A stretch of 64,000 nucleotides of DNA from Desulfuromonadales bacterium (GCA_027065695.1 JAMONP010000046.1:1-64000), one strand, 5' to 3'; counted from the stretch's first letter, positions 28,318 to 37,766 are shown. The notes: generated by a model not told the origin, from the sequence alone. Numbers and translations are program-made.

Positions 28318-29184
28318 TTAGTCGAGATATTTGCCGAGAATCGGACCAAGGTCCTTGCGAGTTTGTTTCGGAATCAGTGAATGATCAGTCATAATGGCAT
28401 ACCTTAAGGAATCCCCACACCCGCACTGAGGGGCCGTTGAGAGAGCAGGAGCAGCATGTTTGATGATGTTGCGAGCCATGCTGACATTCTGCTTGATAAT
28501 AGCCAACACTGCCTCCACCGAAACATCCTCATGACTGTCGTGCCAGCAATCGTAGTCAGTTGCCAGCGCAACAGTGCCGTAGCAGATTTCCGCTTCACGA
28601 GCCAGTCGTGCTTCCGGAAGATTGGTCATGCCGATGATATCAACCCCCCAACTACGGTAAATCATGGATTCTGCACGCGTTGAAAAATTCGGCCCTTCTA
28701 TACAGAGATAGGTGCCACCTCGATGAACAGTCGCACCGGCACGCTGTCCGGCATCAAAGAGAACCCCGCTGAGTTCTGCACAGACAGGGTCAGCAAACTG
28801 GACATGACCAGTCACGCCCTGGCCGAAAAAAGTTGAAGCTCGCTTGCCCTGGGTTCGATCGAAAAACTGGTCGGGAATAACAATATGCCCGGGGACTATT
28901 TCTTCTTTCATACTACCGACCGCAGAAACAGAAATAATCCGCTGCACTCCGAGCTTTTTCATGCCATAGATGTTAGCGCGATAGGGCACTTCAGAAGGTA
29001 AAAGGCGATGGCCCCGGCCATGCCGCGGCAGAAAAACCATCTTGATATCTTCCAGCACTCCGGTAATAAAGGCATCACTGGGAACGCCGAAAGGCGTCTC
29101 AAGGCGTACTTCCTCAATGTCCGTAAGCCCTTCGATTTCATACAGGCCGCTGCCACCGATCACGCCGATTGTCATTTGCTCCAT
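28318..29184 (-). CDS. mtnP: S-methyl-5'-thioadenosine phosphorylase
   Basis: Cleaves methylthioadenosine, a by-product of polyamine and ethylene-type reactions, to adenine and methylthioribose-1-phosphate. 288 residues from ATG 29184 (GAGG 8 bases upstream). Seen: IGVIGGSGLYEIEG, phosphate-binding PRHGRGHRLLPSEVPYRANI, CIEGPNFSTRAES, MTNLPEARLAREAEICYG and TDYDCWH. The Asp in TDYDCW contacts the adenine amino group in characterised enzymes, supporting the adenosine form over the inosine form. The homotrimeric family is known. Confidence 0.92.
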   Translation of the reverse strand: MEQMTIGVIGGSGLYEIEGLTDIEEVRLETPFGVPSDAFITGVLEDIKMVFLPRHGRGHRLLPSEVPYRANIYGMKKLGVQRIISVSAVGSMKEEIVPGHIVIPDQFFDRTQGKRASTFFGQGVTGHVQFADPVCAELSGVLFDAGQRAGATVHRGGTYLCIEGPNFSTRAESMIYRSWGVDIIGMTNLPEARLAREAEICYGTVALATDYDCWHDSHEDVSVEAVLAIIKQNVSMARNIIKHAAPALSTAPQCGCGDSLRYAIMTDHSLIPKQTRKDLGPILGKYLD

Positions 29185-29224
29185 AGGTTTTTCCTCGCAC
29201 AAATAATTTATGGGTTTATGCTGT

Positions 29225-29265
29225 CAAAATCGGGCAAAGCAGAAAAAGCTTGCTTTGCCCCTACA
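29225..29265. repeat. Dispersed 41-bp repeat (copy 2), overlapping the rlmN stop
   Basis: The reverse complement, beginning TGTAGGGGCAAAGCAAGC and ending GCCCGATTTTG, aligns along its full length to 17502-17542 with a handful of substitutions. The stop codon of rlmN (29261-29263) lies inside it. Confidence 0.7.
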
Positions 29266-30301
29266 ACAATTGTTTTGCCTTCAACTGCCCACAGGCGGCT
29301 GAGATATCCAGACCTTTACCGACTCTACGAATAGCGACAATTTGCCGATCGAGCAGGTAGGTTTGGAAAGCACGAATGGTTTGCTCATCCGGCGTTTGCA
29401 GTTCAGAGCCTGAATGCTCGTTGAAGGGAATCAGGTTGACCTTGGCTTTAATTCCGTGGAGTAATTTGACCAGGCGTTTGGCATCGGCCTGGCTGTCGTT
29501 GACTCCCCGTATGAGGATATATTCGAAAGTAATCCGTTGGCGCGAGGCCAAGGGAAATTGACGACAGGCCTCCATCAACGTCTGCAATGGATAACGCTTA
29601 TTAATCGGCATCAGTTCGTCCCGCACTGCGTCTGTTGTCGCATTGAGAGAGACTGCCAGGTTGACCTTGATACGCCGACCGAGCTCGGCCATTTCTGGCA
29701 CCAGTCCTGAGGTTGAAAGCGTCACCTTGCGAGGGCCATAGTCGAATCCAGTCGCAGCATAAAGTATCTGCAGTGCATTGACGACATTATCCAGATTGTG
29801 CAGAGGCTCTCCCATCCCCATGAGAACTATATTGTCAATGGAGCGGTCCTTGCGCACAGCACAGACCTGGTTGACGATCTCAGCGGTTGTCAGGTCGCGT
29901 TCCAGACCGTATTTTCCCGTGAGACAGAAAGAACATTGCATGGCACAGCCAACCTGAGTGGAGATGCACAAAGTATTGCGGCCACTCTCCATCGGAATCA
30001 GAACCGTTTCCACACTCCTGCCGTCGTGAAGGCGGAAAAGGTATTTGCGCGTGCCGTCAGAACTGACCTCAACAGTTTCCGGAGTAAAGCTTGAAATGGT
30101 CGCACGTTGGTTCAGAGCTTCACGAAAAGACTTGGCCAGATCTGTCATGTCGGCAAAAGCTGTGACACCGCGCTGGTAAATCCAACGCATGATCTGTACT
30201 GTTCGGAATTTCTCTTTACCCATACCACTCAAAAATTGCATCAAAGCATCTGGGGTGAGATTTTTCAGGTCAACAGGCTGGTTGTCAGAACTTTCAGACA
30301 T
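29261..30301 (-). CDS. rlmN: 23S rRNA A2503 / tRNA A37 C2-methyltransferase, radical SAM
   Basis: 346 residues from ATG 30301; an in-frame TTG three codons upstream (30310) is the alternative. The radical SAM cluster motif [11 protein letters not shown] (CxxxCxxC) is intact, and QVGC before it and [13 protein letters not shown] match RlmN. The C-terminal region with DISAACGQL holds the second methyl-carrying Cys. It methylates C2 of A2503 in 23S rRNA and A37 in tRNAs. The last codons lie in a dispersed repeat, so the C-terminal four residues (KQLL) may have been altered by it. Confidence 0.93.
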   Translation of the reverse strand: MSESSDNQPVDLKNLTPDALMQFLSGMGKEKFRTVQIMRWIYQRGVTAFADMTDLAKSFREALNQRATISSFTPETVEVSSDGTRKYLFRLHDGRSVETVLIPMESGRNTLCISTQVGCAMQCSFCLTGKYGLERDLTTAEIVNQVCAVRKDRSIDNIVLMGMGEPLHNLDNVVNALQILYAATGFDYGPRKVTLSTSGLVPEMAELGRRIKVNLAVSLNATTDAVRDELMPINKRYPLQTLMEACRQFPLASRQRITFEYILIRGVNDSQADAKRLVKLLHGIKAKVNLIPFNEHSGSELQTPDEQTIRAFQTYLLDRQIVAIRRVGKGLDISAACGQLKAKQLL

Positions 30302-30349
30302 TAAATTCAATTTTCCTGAGATTGTTTCGATGATTCAATTGCCCGGAAA

Positions 30350-30384
30350 GAAGAAAGGCCCTTCGGATTGTAGCGAAGGGCCTT
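30350..30384 (-). terminator. Terminator after ndk
   Basis: An 11-bp stem AAGGCCCTTCG/CGAAGGGCCTT with a 9-base loop lies between ndk and rlmN. On the minus strand it is followed by TCTTTCC. It probably separates ndk from rlmN. Confidence 0.75.
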
Positions 30385-30416
30385 CGATGACTCAAGTCTT
30401 TCCTTGTGGCAACTTC

Positions 30417-30830
30417 TTAGAGAAGTTCCAGACCGGAGAAGAAGTATGGAATTTCAAAAGCTGCTGTTTCCGGTGCATCGGAACCGTGAGTTGCATTCTC
30501 ACCAATGTTAGAGCCGAATTCCTTGCGCATGGTTCCTTCTGCAGCTTCAGCCGGATTGGTAGCGCCCATCAGATCACGCCATTTCTTGATAGCACCTTCA
30601 GCTTCGAGCGCCATAACAACACAGGGGCCGCTGCTCATGAACTCAGTCAGTTCGCCAAAGAAAGGGCGCTCACTATGAACATAATAGAAACCCTCGGCTT
30701 CTACCTTGCTCATGTATAATTTTTTGAGACCGACGACTTTGAAGCCTTCTGCATAAATACGAGCCAGGATTTTGCCAGCGTTACCAGCGGCGAAAGCGTC
30801 AGGCTTGATGATTGCGAATGTTTGTTCCAT
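30417..30830 (-). CDS. ndk: Nucleoside-diphosphate kinase
   Basis: 137 residues from ATG 30830 (GGAG 6 bases upstream). It transfers the gamma phosphate from ATP to nucleoside diphosphates through a phospho-histidine, the His in [12 protein letters not shown]. Other family motifs: [17 protein letters not shown] and [22 protein letters not shown]. Length and motif order are normal. It carries its own terminator. The ndk-rlmN neighbourhood is conserved in many proteobacteria. Confidence 0.96.
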   Translation of the reverse strand: MEQTFAIIKPDAFAAGNAGKILARIYAEGFKVVGLKKLYMSKVEAEGFYYVHSERPFFGELTEFMSSGPCVVMALEAEGAIKKWRDLMGATNPAEAAEGTMRKEFGSNIGENATHGSDAPETAAFEIPYFFSGLELL

Positions 30831-30980
30831 GATATTCTCCATGATTAATTTGATTGTTTAAAAAGCCTCGCGCTTTTAACATCAGAGCAGTTAAAAGTCA
30901 AGGGTTGAGCAAGCGGATCAACTAATTCTGCCTGTTCTTGCCTCCGTGAGTGTTCATATTCACAGATAATAAGTCGCGCA

Positions 30981-31016
30981 TAAAAAAGGGCAGACACCAT
31001 AAGGTGCCTACCCTTT
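30981..31016 (-). terminator. Rho-independent terminator after long-form ilvC
   Basis: On the minus strand, AGGGTAGGCACC-TTAT-GGTGTCTGCCCT (two mismatches) is followed by TTTTTTT. It lies about 80 bases past the ilvC stop, beyond a second hairpin. Confidence 0.85.
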
Positions 31017-31044
31017 CTGTTTTTCTTATGAAATTATTGTCAAC

Positions 31045-31096
31045 TAGGAGGTTGTCGGACTGTCCATGACCCGGCCCGTATAGTCCGACAGTCTCC
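31045..31096 (-). repeat. Stem-loop of the CTGTCGGACTATC family, directly after long-form ilvC
   Basis: On the minus strand, GGAGACTGTCGGACTATA...CAGTCCGACAACCTCC forms a long imperfect stem around a GC-rich loop, starting at the ilvC stop codon. Related sequences occur after the pilus regulator gene, frr and rseP. Confidence 0.6.
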
Positions 31097-32568
31097 TAAA
31101 CAATAGCCTCCATGCCATCCATAGCCTCACGCAGCTCTTCACCCACTTCTTCGACCAGAGTATTGCGAATCTCGAAATTGACTGCTACCAGGATCTGATT
31201 GTCGACGCCATTGTTCTTCAGGTCGAGACCTTTGCCGATGACGCTGGTATTCACCTTGGCCATGAAGTCCTGCAGCAGCGGTACACAGCTATGGGCGAAC
31301 AGATAGCAACCGTACTCGGCAGTGTCAGAGATAACCTTGTTCATCTCGTAAAGCTTCTTCTTGGCGATAACGTTAGCGATCAGCGGAGTCTCGTGAAGCG
31401 ACTCGTAGTAGGCCGACTCTTCCTTGATGCCAGCTGCCACCATGGTATCGAAAGCCAGCTCGACACCAGCCTTGACCAGAGCAACCATCAGGATGCCGTT
31501 GTCGAAGTATTCCTGCTCCGGGATGGCGGCTTCTTGAGCTTCGGATTTTTCGAAAGGCTCGTTGTTAGTCTCTTCGCGCCAGCGCAGCAGGTCGGCATCG
31601 TTGTTGGCCCAGTCTTTCATCATGGTTTCGGAGAAAGCACCAGAAAGAACGTCATCCATATGCTTCTGGAACAGCGGAGTCATGATCTCTTTCAATTCCT
31701 CAGCCAGTTCGAAAGCGACCAGTTTGGCCGGATTGGAGAGACGGTCCATCATGTTGGTGATACCACCATGCTTGAGGGCTTCGGTAACAGTCTCCCAACC
31801 GTACTGGATCAGTTTTGAGGCATAGCCGGACTCGATTCCGGATTCAATCATCTTGTTGTAGAAGAGGACCGAACCGGTCTGCAGAACGCCACAGAGAATG
31901 GTCTGCTCACCCATCAGGTCGGACTTGACTTCAGCGGTGAAGGAGGAGGACAGGACGCCAGCGCGGTCACCACCTGTTCCGCAGCAATAAGCCTTGGCAA
32001 TCTCCAGGCCGTCGCCATTTGGATCGTTCTCGGAGTGGACAGCAATCAGGGTCGGGACACCGAAGCCGCGCAAATACTCGGCACGTACCTCGGAACCCGG
32101 GGACTTGGGAGCAACCATGATGACGGTCAGGTCTTCACGGATCTGCATGCCTTCCTCAACGATGTTGAAACCGTGAGAGTAGGAGAGGCAGGCACCTTTT
32201 TTCATCAGCGGCATAACATGATTAACGATCGGGGTGTGGTACTTGTCAGGAGTCAGGTTCAGAACCAGATCACCCTTGGGAACCATATTCTCAATGGTGT
32301 CGAGCTCGAAGTTGTTCTGGGTGGCGTTTTCCCAGGAGATATGCTTCTCGTCGATTTCGATCTTACGCAAGGCGTAGGAAACGTCCAGGCCGCTGTCGCG
32401 CATGTTCAAGCCCTGATTCAGACCCTGAGCACCACAACCGACGATAACGATTTTTTTACCCTTGAGGTAGTCAACGCCGTTAAACTCGGTGCTGTCCATG
32501 AAGTGACAGTTACCAAGTTCCTGCAATTTGCGACTGAACGACAATGAATTGAAATAGTTCTGACCCAT
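31096..32568 (-). CDS. ilvC: Ketol-acid reductoisomerase, long (class II, E. coli-type) form
   Basis: NADPH-dependent isomeroreductase of valine/isoleucine synthesis, 490 residues from ATG 32568 (AGGAG 7 bases upstream). [16 protein letters not shown] and the Rossmann motif [12 protein letters not shown] mark the class II enzymes typical of enterobacteria and other gammaproteobacteria. The C-terminal knotted domain is duplicated relative to class I. It faces a divergent ilvY-type regulator, as in E. coli. A second, class I ilvC lies 7 kb away. One of the two is metabolically redundant, and this gene pair looks acquired as a unit (inference). Confidence 0.95.
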   Translation of the reverse strand: MGQNYFNSLSFSRKLQELGNCHFMDSTEFNGVDYLKGKKIVIVGCGAQGLNQGLNMRDSGLDVSYALRKIEIDEKHISWENATQNNFELDTIENMVPKGDLVLNLTPDKYHTPIVNHVMPLMKKGACLSYSHGFNIVEEGMQIREDLTVIMVAPKSPGSEVRAEYLRGFGVPTLIAVHSENDPNGDGLEIAKAYCCGTGGDRAGVLSSSFTAEVKSDLMGEQTILCGVLQTGSVLFYNKMIESGIESGYASKLIQYGWETVTEALKHGGITNMMDRLSNPAKLVAFELAEELKEIMTPLFQKHMDDVLSGAFSETMMKDWANNDADLLRWREETNNEPFEKSEAQEAAIPEQEYFDNGILMVALVKAGVELAFDTMVAAGIKEESAYYESLHETPLIANVIAKKKLYEMNKVISDTAEYGCYLFAHSCVPLLQDFMAKVNTSVIGKGLDLKNNGVDNQILVAVNFEIRNTLVEEVGEELREAMDGMEAIV

Positions 32569-32719
32569 GATGTTTCTCCTCATATTTGGATGTTGTTGAA
32601 CATTAGACTTTTTTAGATCTAAGCAAGATAGCTTAAAAACGACATTGCGTATATTGATTAGTTGTGTATATTGTGTTGCGTGAGATGCAACATAGGTAAG
32701 TGAGAGGGAACGGCAGAAA
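32569..32719. promoter_or_regulatory. ilvC-ilvY divergent control region with candidate IlvY sites
   Basis: 151 bp between the divergent genes. A T-N11-A LysR-type dyad TTGC-N7-GCAA lies at 32676-32690, within GTTGC...GCAAC. Two direct repeats TTG(C/T)GTATATTG lie at 32645-32656 and 32662-32673, 17 bp apart. In E. coli IlvY binds tandem sites here and activates ilvC when acetohydroxy acids are present. Which bases are the promoters was not resolved. Confidence 0.5.
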
Positions 32720-33604
32720 ATGGATACTCGCGAACTGAAAATATTTCTTACCGTTGCTGAGCTCCTCCACTTTGGAAAGGCCAGTCAAGCCTGTAACCTG
32801 AGTCCATCGGCCCTGACCCGAACCATCCAGCGACTGGAAGAGCAGGTCGAACAACCATTGTTCCTGCGGGATAACCGCACCGTCCGACTTTCGTCGGCAG
32901 GTGAGCAGTTCCGCAGTTATGCCCGACAGACGATTAAGGAGTGGGAAAACTTTCAAACGACACTAAAAAATGAGCAGGCAATTGCCGGGACCTTGTCGAT
33001 CTACGCTTCGATCACCGCCGTCTACAGTCTGCTGCCACATCTGCTGGAGGCCTATCGCAGTGCTTACCCTGAAGTGCAGCTGGAGCTGCGCACCGGGGTT
33101 GCCGAACAGGCGGTAGAACGATTGCAGAATGGGGAGATCGATCTGGCCGTTGCCGCTCTGCCCGACCGACACCGCTCGCGGATCGAATTTTTGCCGATCA
33201 CTACAACTCCATTGGTTTTCATCGGTTCAAAGAACGATGTCGCAGAAATCCCAACCATCAATGGGCAGCTTGATCTCTCCCGAGCTCCGCTGGTCCTTCC
33301 GCAGAACGGTCTGTCCCGGCGCCGTTTGAACCAGTGGCTGAAAGAACAGCGCATCACTCCGAATATCACCTCCGAGGTCACCGGCAACGAAGCGATCATC
33401 CCGATGGTTCGTTTGGGCTGCGGCATCGGCATTGTTCCGCAGCTGGTTGTAGATCGCAGCCCTTTCCGCGATGATGTCTTCATCGTAGATCAGGCACCGC
33501 AGCTGGGATCGTACCAGGTCGGTCTTTGCACCAGCAAACGCAACTTACAACGGCCCGGTGTTTATGCTTTTTGGCAGCTGGCACGCGAACGTTCTGGGTT
33601 GTAG
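32720..33604 (+). CDS. ilvY: LysR-type regulator IlvY
   Basis: 294 residues. N-terminal winged HTH (about 1-60; [37 protein letters not shown]) and a C-terminal effector-binding domain with [39 protein letters not shown] and [12 protein letters not shown]. The HTH differs from the usual LysR wording (TFSRAAE) in a way shared with IlvY ([12 protein letters not shown]). Divergent placement beside class II ilvC supports the name. The expected role is activation of that ilvC by acetolactate or acetohydroxybutyrate. Confidence 0.9.
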   Translation: MDTRELKIFLTVAELLHFGKASQACNLSPSALTRTIQRLEEQVEQPLFLRDNRTVRLSSAGEQFRSYARQTIKEWENFQTTLKNEQAIAGTLSIYASITAVYSLLPHLLEAYRSAYPEVQLELRTGVAEQAVERLQNGEIDLAVAALPDRHRSRIEFLPITTTPLVFIGSKNDVAEIPTINGQLDLSRAPLVLPQNGLSRRRLNQWLKEQRITPNITSEVTGNEAIIPMVRLGCGIGIVPQLVVDRSPFRDDVFIVDQAPQLGSYQVGLCTSKRNLQRPGVYAFWQLARERSGL

Positions 33605-33680
33605 GGAAAAAGCTTTTTTGAGGGGGGAGGCCAGTAGGGTTTAATCCCTGTCTACTCAGCTTTAATCGGTGGTTCCAAAA

Positions 33681-33714
33681 GCCGTCAAGTGGACCGCAAT
33701 GGCCACTTGACGGC
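33681..33714 (-). terminator. Strong hairpin between ilvY and leuD
   Basis: Perfect 12-bp inverted repeat GCCGTCAAGTGG/CCACTTGACGGC with a 10-base loop. On the minus strand it is followed by TTTTGG, on the plus strand by no T-run. It may terminate leuCD transcription or form a bidirectional block. Confidence 0.5.
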
Positions 33715-33808
33715 AGGATTCCATCACCAACGGTGTGATTGACACCACCAGCTTGAAAACCAATCCCCTATTACTAAAAAACCGTGCCAAGATCCTGGGC
33801 TTCTTGAA

Positions 33809-33852
33809 CAATGGATTGAGACGACGCCTTCGGGTCGTGTCAATCCTTATTG
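33809..33852 (-). terminator. Hairpin with TTCG-type loop just after leuD
   Basis: CAAT-GGATTGA...TCAATCC-ATTG arms enclose an inner ACGAC/GTCGT stem and a CTTCGG loop, 10 bases past the leuD stop. It has no T-run, so it may protect the 3' end or be a processing site instead of a terminator. Confidence 0.4.
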
Positions 33853-33861
33853 GTTGTAGGT

Positions 33862-34398
33862 TTAGTAACGCGCGTCAGCGTACTCAACCCAACCACCAGC
33901 CTCCACCAAAGCCTTGTCAAAAGGACTGATAGCAAAGCTGAAGGATACTTCGCGACCATTGCCGCAAGCAACAAGCTGCTGATCAGGGAGGTTAACCTTT
34001 ACATCGACTGCGCCATTTGTCTCTTTTCCCAGAGACGTCAGGGCATCGATGTCCGCCTTAGGAAGCTCAATTGCCAGCATGCCGCAGTTAAACATATTCT
34101 GGCGGAAGATCCGGGCGTAGCTTTCAGCAATAACAGTGTGAATGTCGTTGACTTCAAACACCCACGGCGCATGCTCACGAGAGGAACCGCAACCAAAATT
34201 CTCGCGGGAGATTATCACACGGGCATTCTTCAGCCGCTCGCCCTGTGGATCAAAGCCTTCAAGTTTGAGATCTTCCAGGCAGTAAGGCTTAAGCGCTTCC
34301 TTGGTAACCTCGGTGAGATACTTGGCTGGAATGATTTCATCAGTATTGATATCGGACCGGTCAAGAAAGATTGCCGGGCCGCCAAATATTTTCTTCAT
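33862..34398 (-). CDS. leuD: 3-isopropylmalate dehydratase small subunit
   Basis: 178 residues. It forms the isopropylmalate isomerase with LeuC in leucine synthesis. Motifs: FLDRSDINTDEIIPAKYL, the swivel-domain substrate loop NFGCGSSREHAPW, and AESYARIFRQNMFNCGMLAIEL. It is shorter than the E. coli protein (about 200) and belongs to the short LeuD group found with 420-430-residue LeuC. It lies 24 bp after leuC on the same strand. No leuB follows; the next genes downstream are ilvY and ilvC in a different arrangement. Confidence 0.94.
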   Translation of the reverse strand: MKKIFGGPAIFLDRSDINTDEIIPAKYLTEVTKEALKPYCLEDLKLEGFDPQGERLKNARVIISRENFGCGSSREHAPWVFEVNDIHTVIAESYARIFRQNMFNCGMLAIELPKADIDALTSLGKETNGAVDVKVNLPDQQLVACGNGREVSFSFAISPFDKALVEAGGWVEYADARY

Positions 34399-34422
34399 AA
34401 GAATGACTCCTTAAAATAATGG

Positions 34423-35703
34423 TTACAATGCACGCGCATCGGTGATAACCCCGGTAATCGCGGTCGCCGCTGCCGTTGCCGGGCTCATCAGGTGAACCAT
34501 GCCGCCCTTACCCATCCGACCATTGAAGTTTCGGTTGCTGGTCGAGGCACAGGCCTCACCTTCAGCCAACACGCCATTACTCATACCTAAACAGGCACCA
34601 CAGGTCGGGTTGGTGACACAGAACCCGGCATCCATGAATATCTGGATAAGCCCTTCGGCCAGCGCCTCCTGGAATATTTTCGGCGTTGCCGGTGAAACAA
34701 TGCCACGCAGAGAATCGGCAATTTTATGCCCTTTCAAAACTTCAGCCGCCTGACGCAGATCCTCGATCCGACCGTTGGTGCAGGTACCGATATAGACCTG
34801 GTCGATCTTCGTTCCTGTCATCTCGCCGACCGGCTTGACACAGTCAGGCTTGTAACCATAAGTCACATGAGGAACCAGTTCCGTCACATCAAAATCGAGG
34901 ACTTTGTCGTAATCCGCATCACTATCGGCACACCATTGGCTGTACTCTTCCAGAGCCACCTGCTTATTGGCGAACTCGCCCTCGATAAATGGCCAGAGGT
35001 AATCAACCGTAACCATGTCAGGCTGACAGATCCCGCAAGTGCCACCAGCCTCAATAGCCATGTTACAGAGTGTCATGCGAGCATCCATGCTCATGGACTC
35101 AACAACCGGACCGTGGAATTCGATCACTCGATCAGTGGCTCCGTTGACACCAAGCTGACCGATTACAAACAGGATGACGTCCTTAGCATAAACCCCGTTA
35201 GCAAGACTGCCGGTCAGGTTGATCCGGATTGACTTTGGTTCACGGAAAGCGCAAACACCTTTAAGGATACCGACTTCCAGATCAGTTGTACCGACACCGG
35301 CAGCAAAAGCACCGAAAGCACCGTGCGTACAGGTGTGCGAATCGCCCATAATGGCTGTGAAGCCGGGACGAATATAGCCTTTCTCCGGAAAAAGAACATG
35401 GCAGACACCATTATGACCGATGTCAAAAAAATCCTTGATCTCATGTCGCTTGGCCCAATCACGCAGCATCTTGGCCTGTAAGGCAGTCTTGCTGTCCTTG
35501 GACGGAGTCACATGATCAATAACAGCCTTGATCCTGGTATTGTCGTACACACGGTCCTTACCGCGCCACTCGAGATCGGCAATGGCAACCGGTGTGGTAA
35601 TTTCATGACAAAGCACCCGATCCAGATCAAGGACTTTGGTCCCTGGGAATGGCTCATCACGAAGATGTGCAGCAAAAATCTTTTCAGCTGTTGTCTGGCC
35701 CAT
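34423..35703 (-). CDS. leuC: 3-isopropylmalate dehydratase large subunit
   Basis: 426 residues from ATG 35703 (GGAG 5 bases upstream). An aconitase-family 4Fe-4S enzyme. The cluster cysteines are in YIGTCTNGR and the later NPTCGACLG pair. GDSHTCTHGAFGAFAAGVGTTDLE and EGEACASTSNRNFNGRMGK are family hallmarks. Its length places it with the archaeal/HacA-like short group. It is separated from leuA by a strong terminator, so leuCD is probably transcribed from its own promoter in the AT-rich 50 bp upstream. Confidence 0.95.
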   Translation of the reverse strand: MGQTTAEKIFAAHLRDEPFPGTKVLDLDRVLCHEITTPVAIADLEWRGKDRVYDNTRIKAVIDHVTPSKDSKTALQAKMLRDWAKRHEIKDFFDIGHNGVCHVLFPEKGYIRPGFTAIMGDSHTCTHGAFGAFAAGVGTTDLEVGILKGVCAFREPKSIRINLTGSLANGVYAKDVILFVIGQLGVNGATDRVIEFHGPVVESMSMDARMTLCNMAIEAGGTCGICQPDMVTVDYLWPFIEGEFANKQVALEEYSQWCADSDADYDKVLDFDVTELVPHVTYGYKPDCVKPVGEMTGTKIDQVYIGTCTNGRIEDLRQAAEVLKGHKIADSLRGIVSPATPKIFQEALAEGLIQIFMDAGFCVTNPTCGACLGMSNGVLAEGEACASTSNRNFNGRMGKGGMVHLMSPATAAATAITGVITDARAL

Positions 35704-35752
35704 AATCACTCCTCAAAATATAAATAAATAAAAATATCTCGGCATATTAACG

Positions 35753-35785
35753 AAAAAATCGCCGACAGGAAAGCCCTGCCGGCGA
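35753..35785 (-). terminator. Rho-independent terminator after leuA
   Basis: On the minus strand, TCGCCGGCAGG-GCTTT-CCTGTCGGCGA (one mismatch) is followed by TTTTTT. It separates leuA from leuCD. Confidence 0.9.
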
Positions 35786-35797
35786 CATTTAATCAGT

Positions 35798-37336
35798 TTA
35801 GATATGTATTTTAGTGCGCTGGGAGAAATCCAGCGCCTTATTGATTGCGTTGATGTAAGCCTTAGCGCTGGAGACAATGATGTCAGAGTGAGCACCCTGC
35901 CCCAGAACCTCATGCCCCTCATACTCAAGCCGCACGGTACATTCGCCAAGCGCATCGGTACCACCGGTAATTGAACCGACGGAAAAATTGATCAAACGAG
36001 GCTGCATTCTGGTCAATTTCTTAATTGCCTTGAAAGTCGCATCAACCGGGCCATCACCTATAACGGCGACTTTCTTGAGTTTACCTCTGACTTCGAGTTC
36101 AATCGTTGCCGTTGGCGCGGCGAAGGAGCCGGAGGAGACGTTCATCTGAATGAGTTTGACGACCTCCGGAACACGGATGATTTCGTCGGCAACAATAGCA
36201 TCAAGGTCTTCATCGAAGATTTCCTTCTTTTTATCGGCCAATGACTTGAAGCGAACAAAGGCTTTCTGGACGTCTTCTTTAGGAAGAGCATAGCCGAGCT
36301 CTGTGAGACGGGCGACAAAAGCATGGCGGCCCGAGTGCTTGCCAAGGATCAGCTTGTTAGCATTGAGTCCAATAGACTCAGGAGTCATGATTTCATAGGT
36401 TTCCTTGTCCATCAGCATACCATGCTGGTGGATACCGGCTTCATGAGCAAAAGCATTGGCACCGACAATCGCCTTATTTGGCTGCACAACGATCCCGGTT
36501 ATGGTCGAAAGCATTCGACTGGCAGCGTAAATATGTTCCGTATTAATGTTGTTTTCATACGGCATAATGTCGTGTCGTGTCCGCATGGCCATGACAATCT
36601 CTTCGAGGGAACAGTTACCGGCACGCTCGCCAATACCGTTAATGGTGCATTCGACCTGACCTGCACCAGCCTGAATAGCCGCAAGGGAATTAGCGACCGC
36701 CAGGCCAAGGTCGTTGTGGCAATGGACAGACAGGACCGCCTTGTCAATATTCGGCACATTATCCTTCAAGTGCTTAATAATATTATGATACTCAAAAGGA
36801 ATGGTATAACCAACTGTATCCGGGATATTAACAACCGTCGCTCCGGCGTCAATCGCAGCCTCAACCATTTCAGCCAGGAAATCCAGGCGTGTGCGAACGG
36901 CATCCTCACAGGAGAACTCCACGTTTGCAGTGTAGTTTGCCGCATGTTTGACCGCCTTAACAGCTGCGGCCAGCACCTCGGCCGGTTTCATCTGCAACTT
37001 GCGCTCCATATGAATATCTGAAGTGGCAATAAAGGTATGAATACGGCCTCGTTCTCCAGCATACTTCAGTGCGTCCCAGGCACGATCAATATCCATGATA
37101 CTTGCACGGCAGAGACCAGCTATCTCTGGGCCCTTGATCGTCTTGGCAATCCTCTTGACAGCCTCGAAATCTCCATCTGAAGCAATCGGAAACCCCGCTT
37201 CGATAACATCTACGTTGAGTTTCTCCAGTTGGCTGGCAATACGCAATTTTTCTTCTATGTTCATACTGGCGCCGGGGGATTGCTCGCCGTCACGCAAGGT
37301 TGTATCAAATATTTTAATCGTATTTTTCTTATTCAT
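35798..37336 (-). CDS. leuA: 2-isopropylmalate synthase
   Basis: First committed step of leucine synthesis, condensing acetyl-CoA with 2-oxoisovalerate. 512 residues. TIM-barrel catalytic domain with [16 protein letters not shown], the metal site in [17 protein letters not shown] and [13 protein letters not shown]. The C-terminal regulatory LeuA dimerisation domain (about 385-505; [27 protein letters not shown]) can bind leucine for feedback inhibition. The RBS GAGGAG lies 6-8 bases upstream. It is controlled by a T-box leader and closed by its own terminator, so it is a single-gene, tRNA-sensing unit. Confidence 0.96.
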   Translation of the reverse strand: MNKKNTIKIFDTTLRDGEQSPGASMNIEEKLRIASQLEKLNVDVIEAGFPIASDGDFEAVKRIAKTIKGPEIAGLCRASIMDIDRAWDALKYAGERGRIHTFIATSDIHMERKLQMKPAEVLAAAVKAVKHAANYTANVEFSCEDAVRTRLDFLAEMVEAAIDAGATVVNIPDTVGYTIPFEYHNIIKHLKDNVPNIDKAVLSVHCHNDLGLAVANSLAAIQAGAGQVECTINGIGERAGNCSLEEIVMAMRTRHDIMPYENNINTEHIYAASRMLSTITGIVVQPNKAIVGANAFAHEAGIHQHGMLMDKETYEIMTPESIGLNANKLILGKHSGRHAFVARLTELGYALPKEDVQKAFVRFKSLADKKKEIFDEDLDAIVADEIIRVPEVVKLIQMNVSSGSFAAPTATIELEVRGKLKKVAVIGDGPVDATFKAIKKLTRMQPRLINFSVGSITGGTDALGECTVRLEYEGHEVLGQGAHSDIIVSSAKAYINAINKALDFSQRTKIHI

Positions 37337-37500
37337 GATAATCTCCTCAACAATCTCTTACGGGAGTCGGTTCCTCAATTCCCTGCTTAATTTGTCTTCT
37401 TCCCTGCTCGATTTGTCTCTCGCAGTACAATAACAGGTTTAGATCACTCAGGTCAGATTCCACAGAACCACCCCCTTTCAAGGAATTTGGGGTAAAAAGT

Positions 37501-37534
37501 AAAAAAGCCCCCGCCCCGGTCAGGGGCGAAAGCT
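37501..37534 (-). terminator. T-box regulated terminator of leuA leader
   Basis: On the minus strand, AGCTTTCGCCCC-TGACC-GGGGCGGGGGCT forms a 12-bp stem (three G-U pairs) followed by TTTTTT. It lies 165 bases upstream of the leuA start and 6 bases past the T-box core. Confidence 0.9.
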
Positions 37535-37765
37535 AAGCTTCGCGGTACCACCCTGTTTGGCCCTGCCGCAGCAAAACCCTTCATTGTCCATTTACGCAGG
37601 CTCACGACGGAGATTACTCAGACCCCACTCAAAACATGAGCCTTTTGACGTCCGCAGCTCCAAGGTCAGTTCAGGTTCTGTCTGTACCGGTTCACAGCAC
37701 CACCGGCTCTCTGCAACAGCATCAAACCCTACTCTTCCTCTTCAACGCTTTTTGAAGTTCTTCGA
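37501..37765 (-). ncRNA. T-box riboswitch leader of leuA, leucine specifier
   Basis: On the minus strand the 14-base T-box core is present as GGTGGTACCGCG (37541-37552), the antiterminator bulge that pairs with uncharged tRNA. It is followed by the competing terminator. Upstream, GCAGAGAGCCGGTGGTG and the AGTAGGG stretch match Stem I conserved boxes. In the specifier region GAACTGACC, the triplet CTG (37667-37669) is a leucine codon, agreeing with control of leuA. Expected action: uncharged tRNA-Leu binds and lets transcription read into leuA. T-boxes before leuA are known from some deltaproteobacteria. The exact 5' end is approximate. Confidence 0.9.
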
Positions 37766-37766
37766 C

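Noticed and set aside
33735..33929. 64-codon open frame between ilvY and leuD
   Set aside because: No RBS, spans two hairpins, overlaps the leuD 3' end and resembles nothing known.
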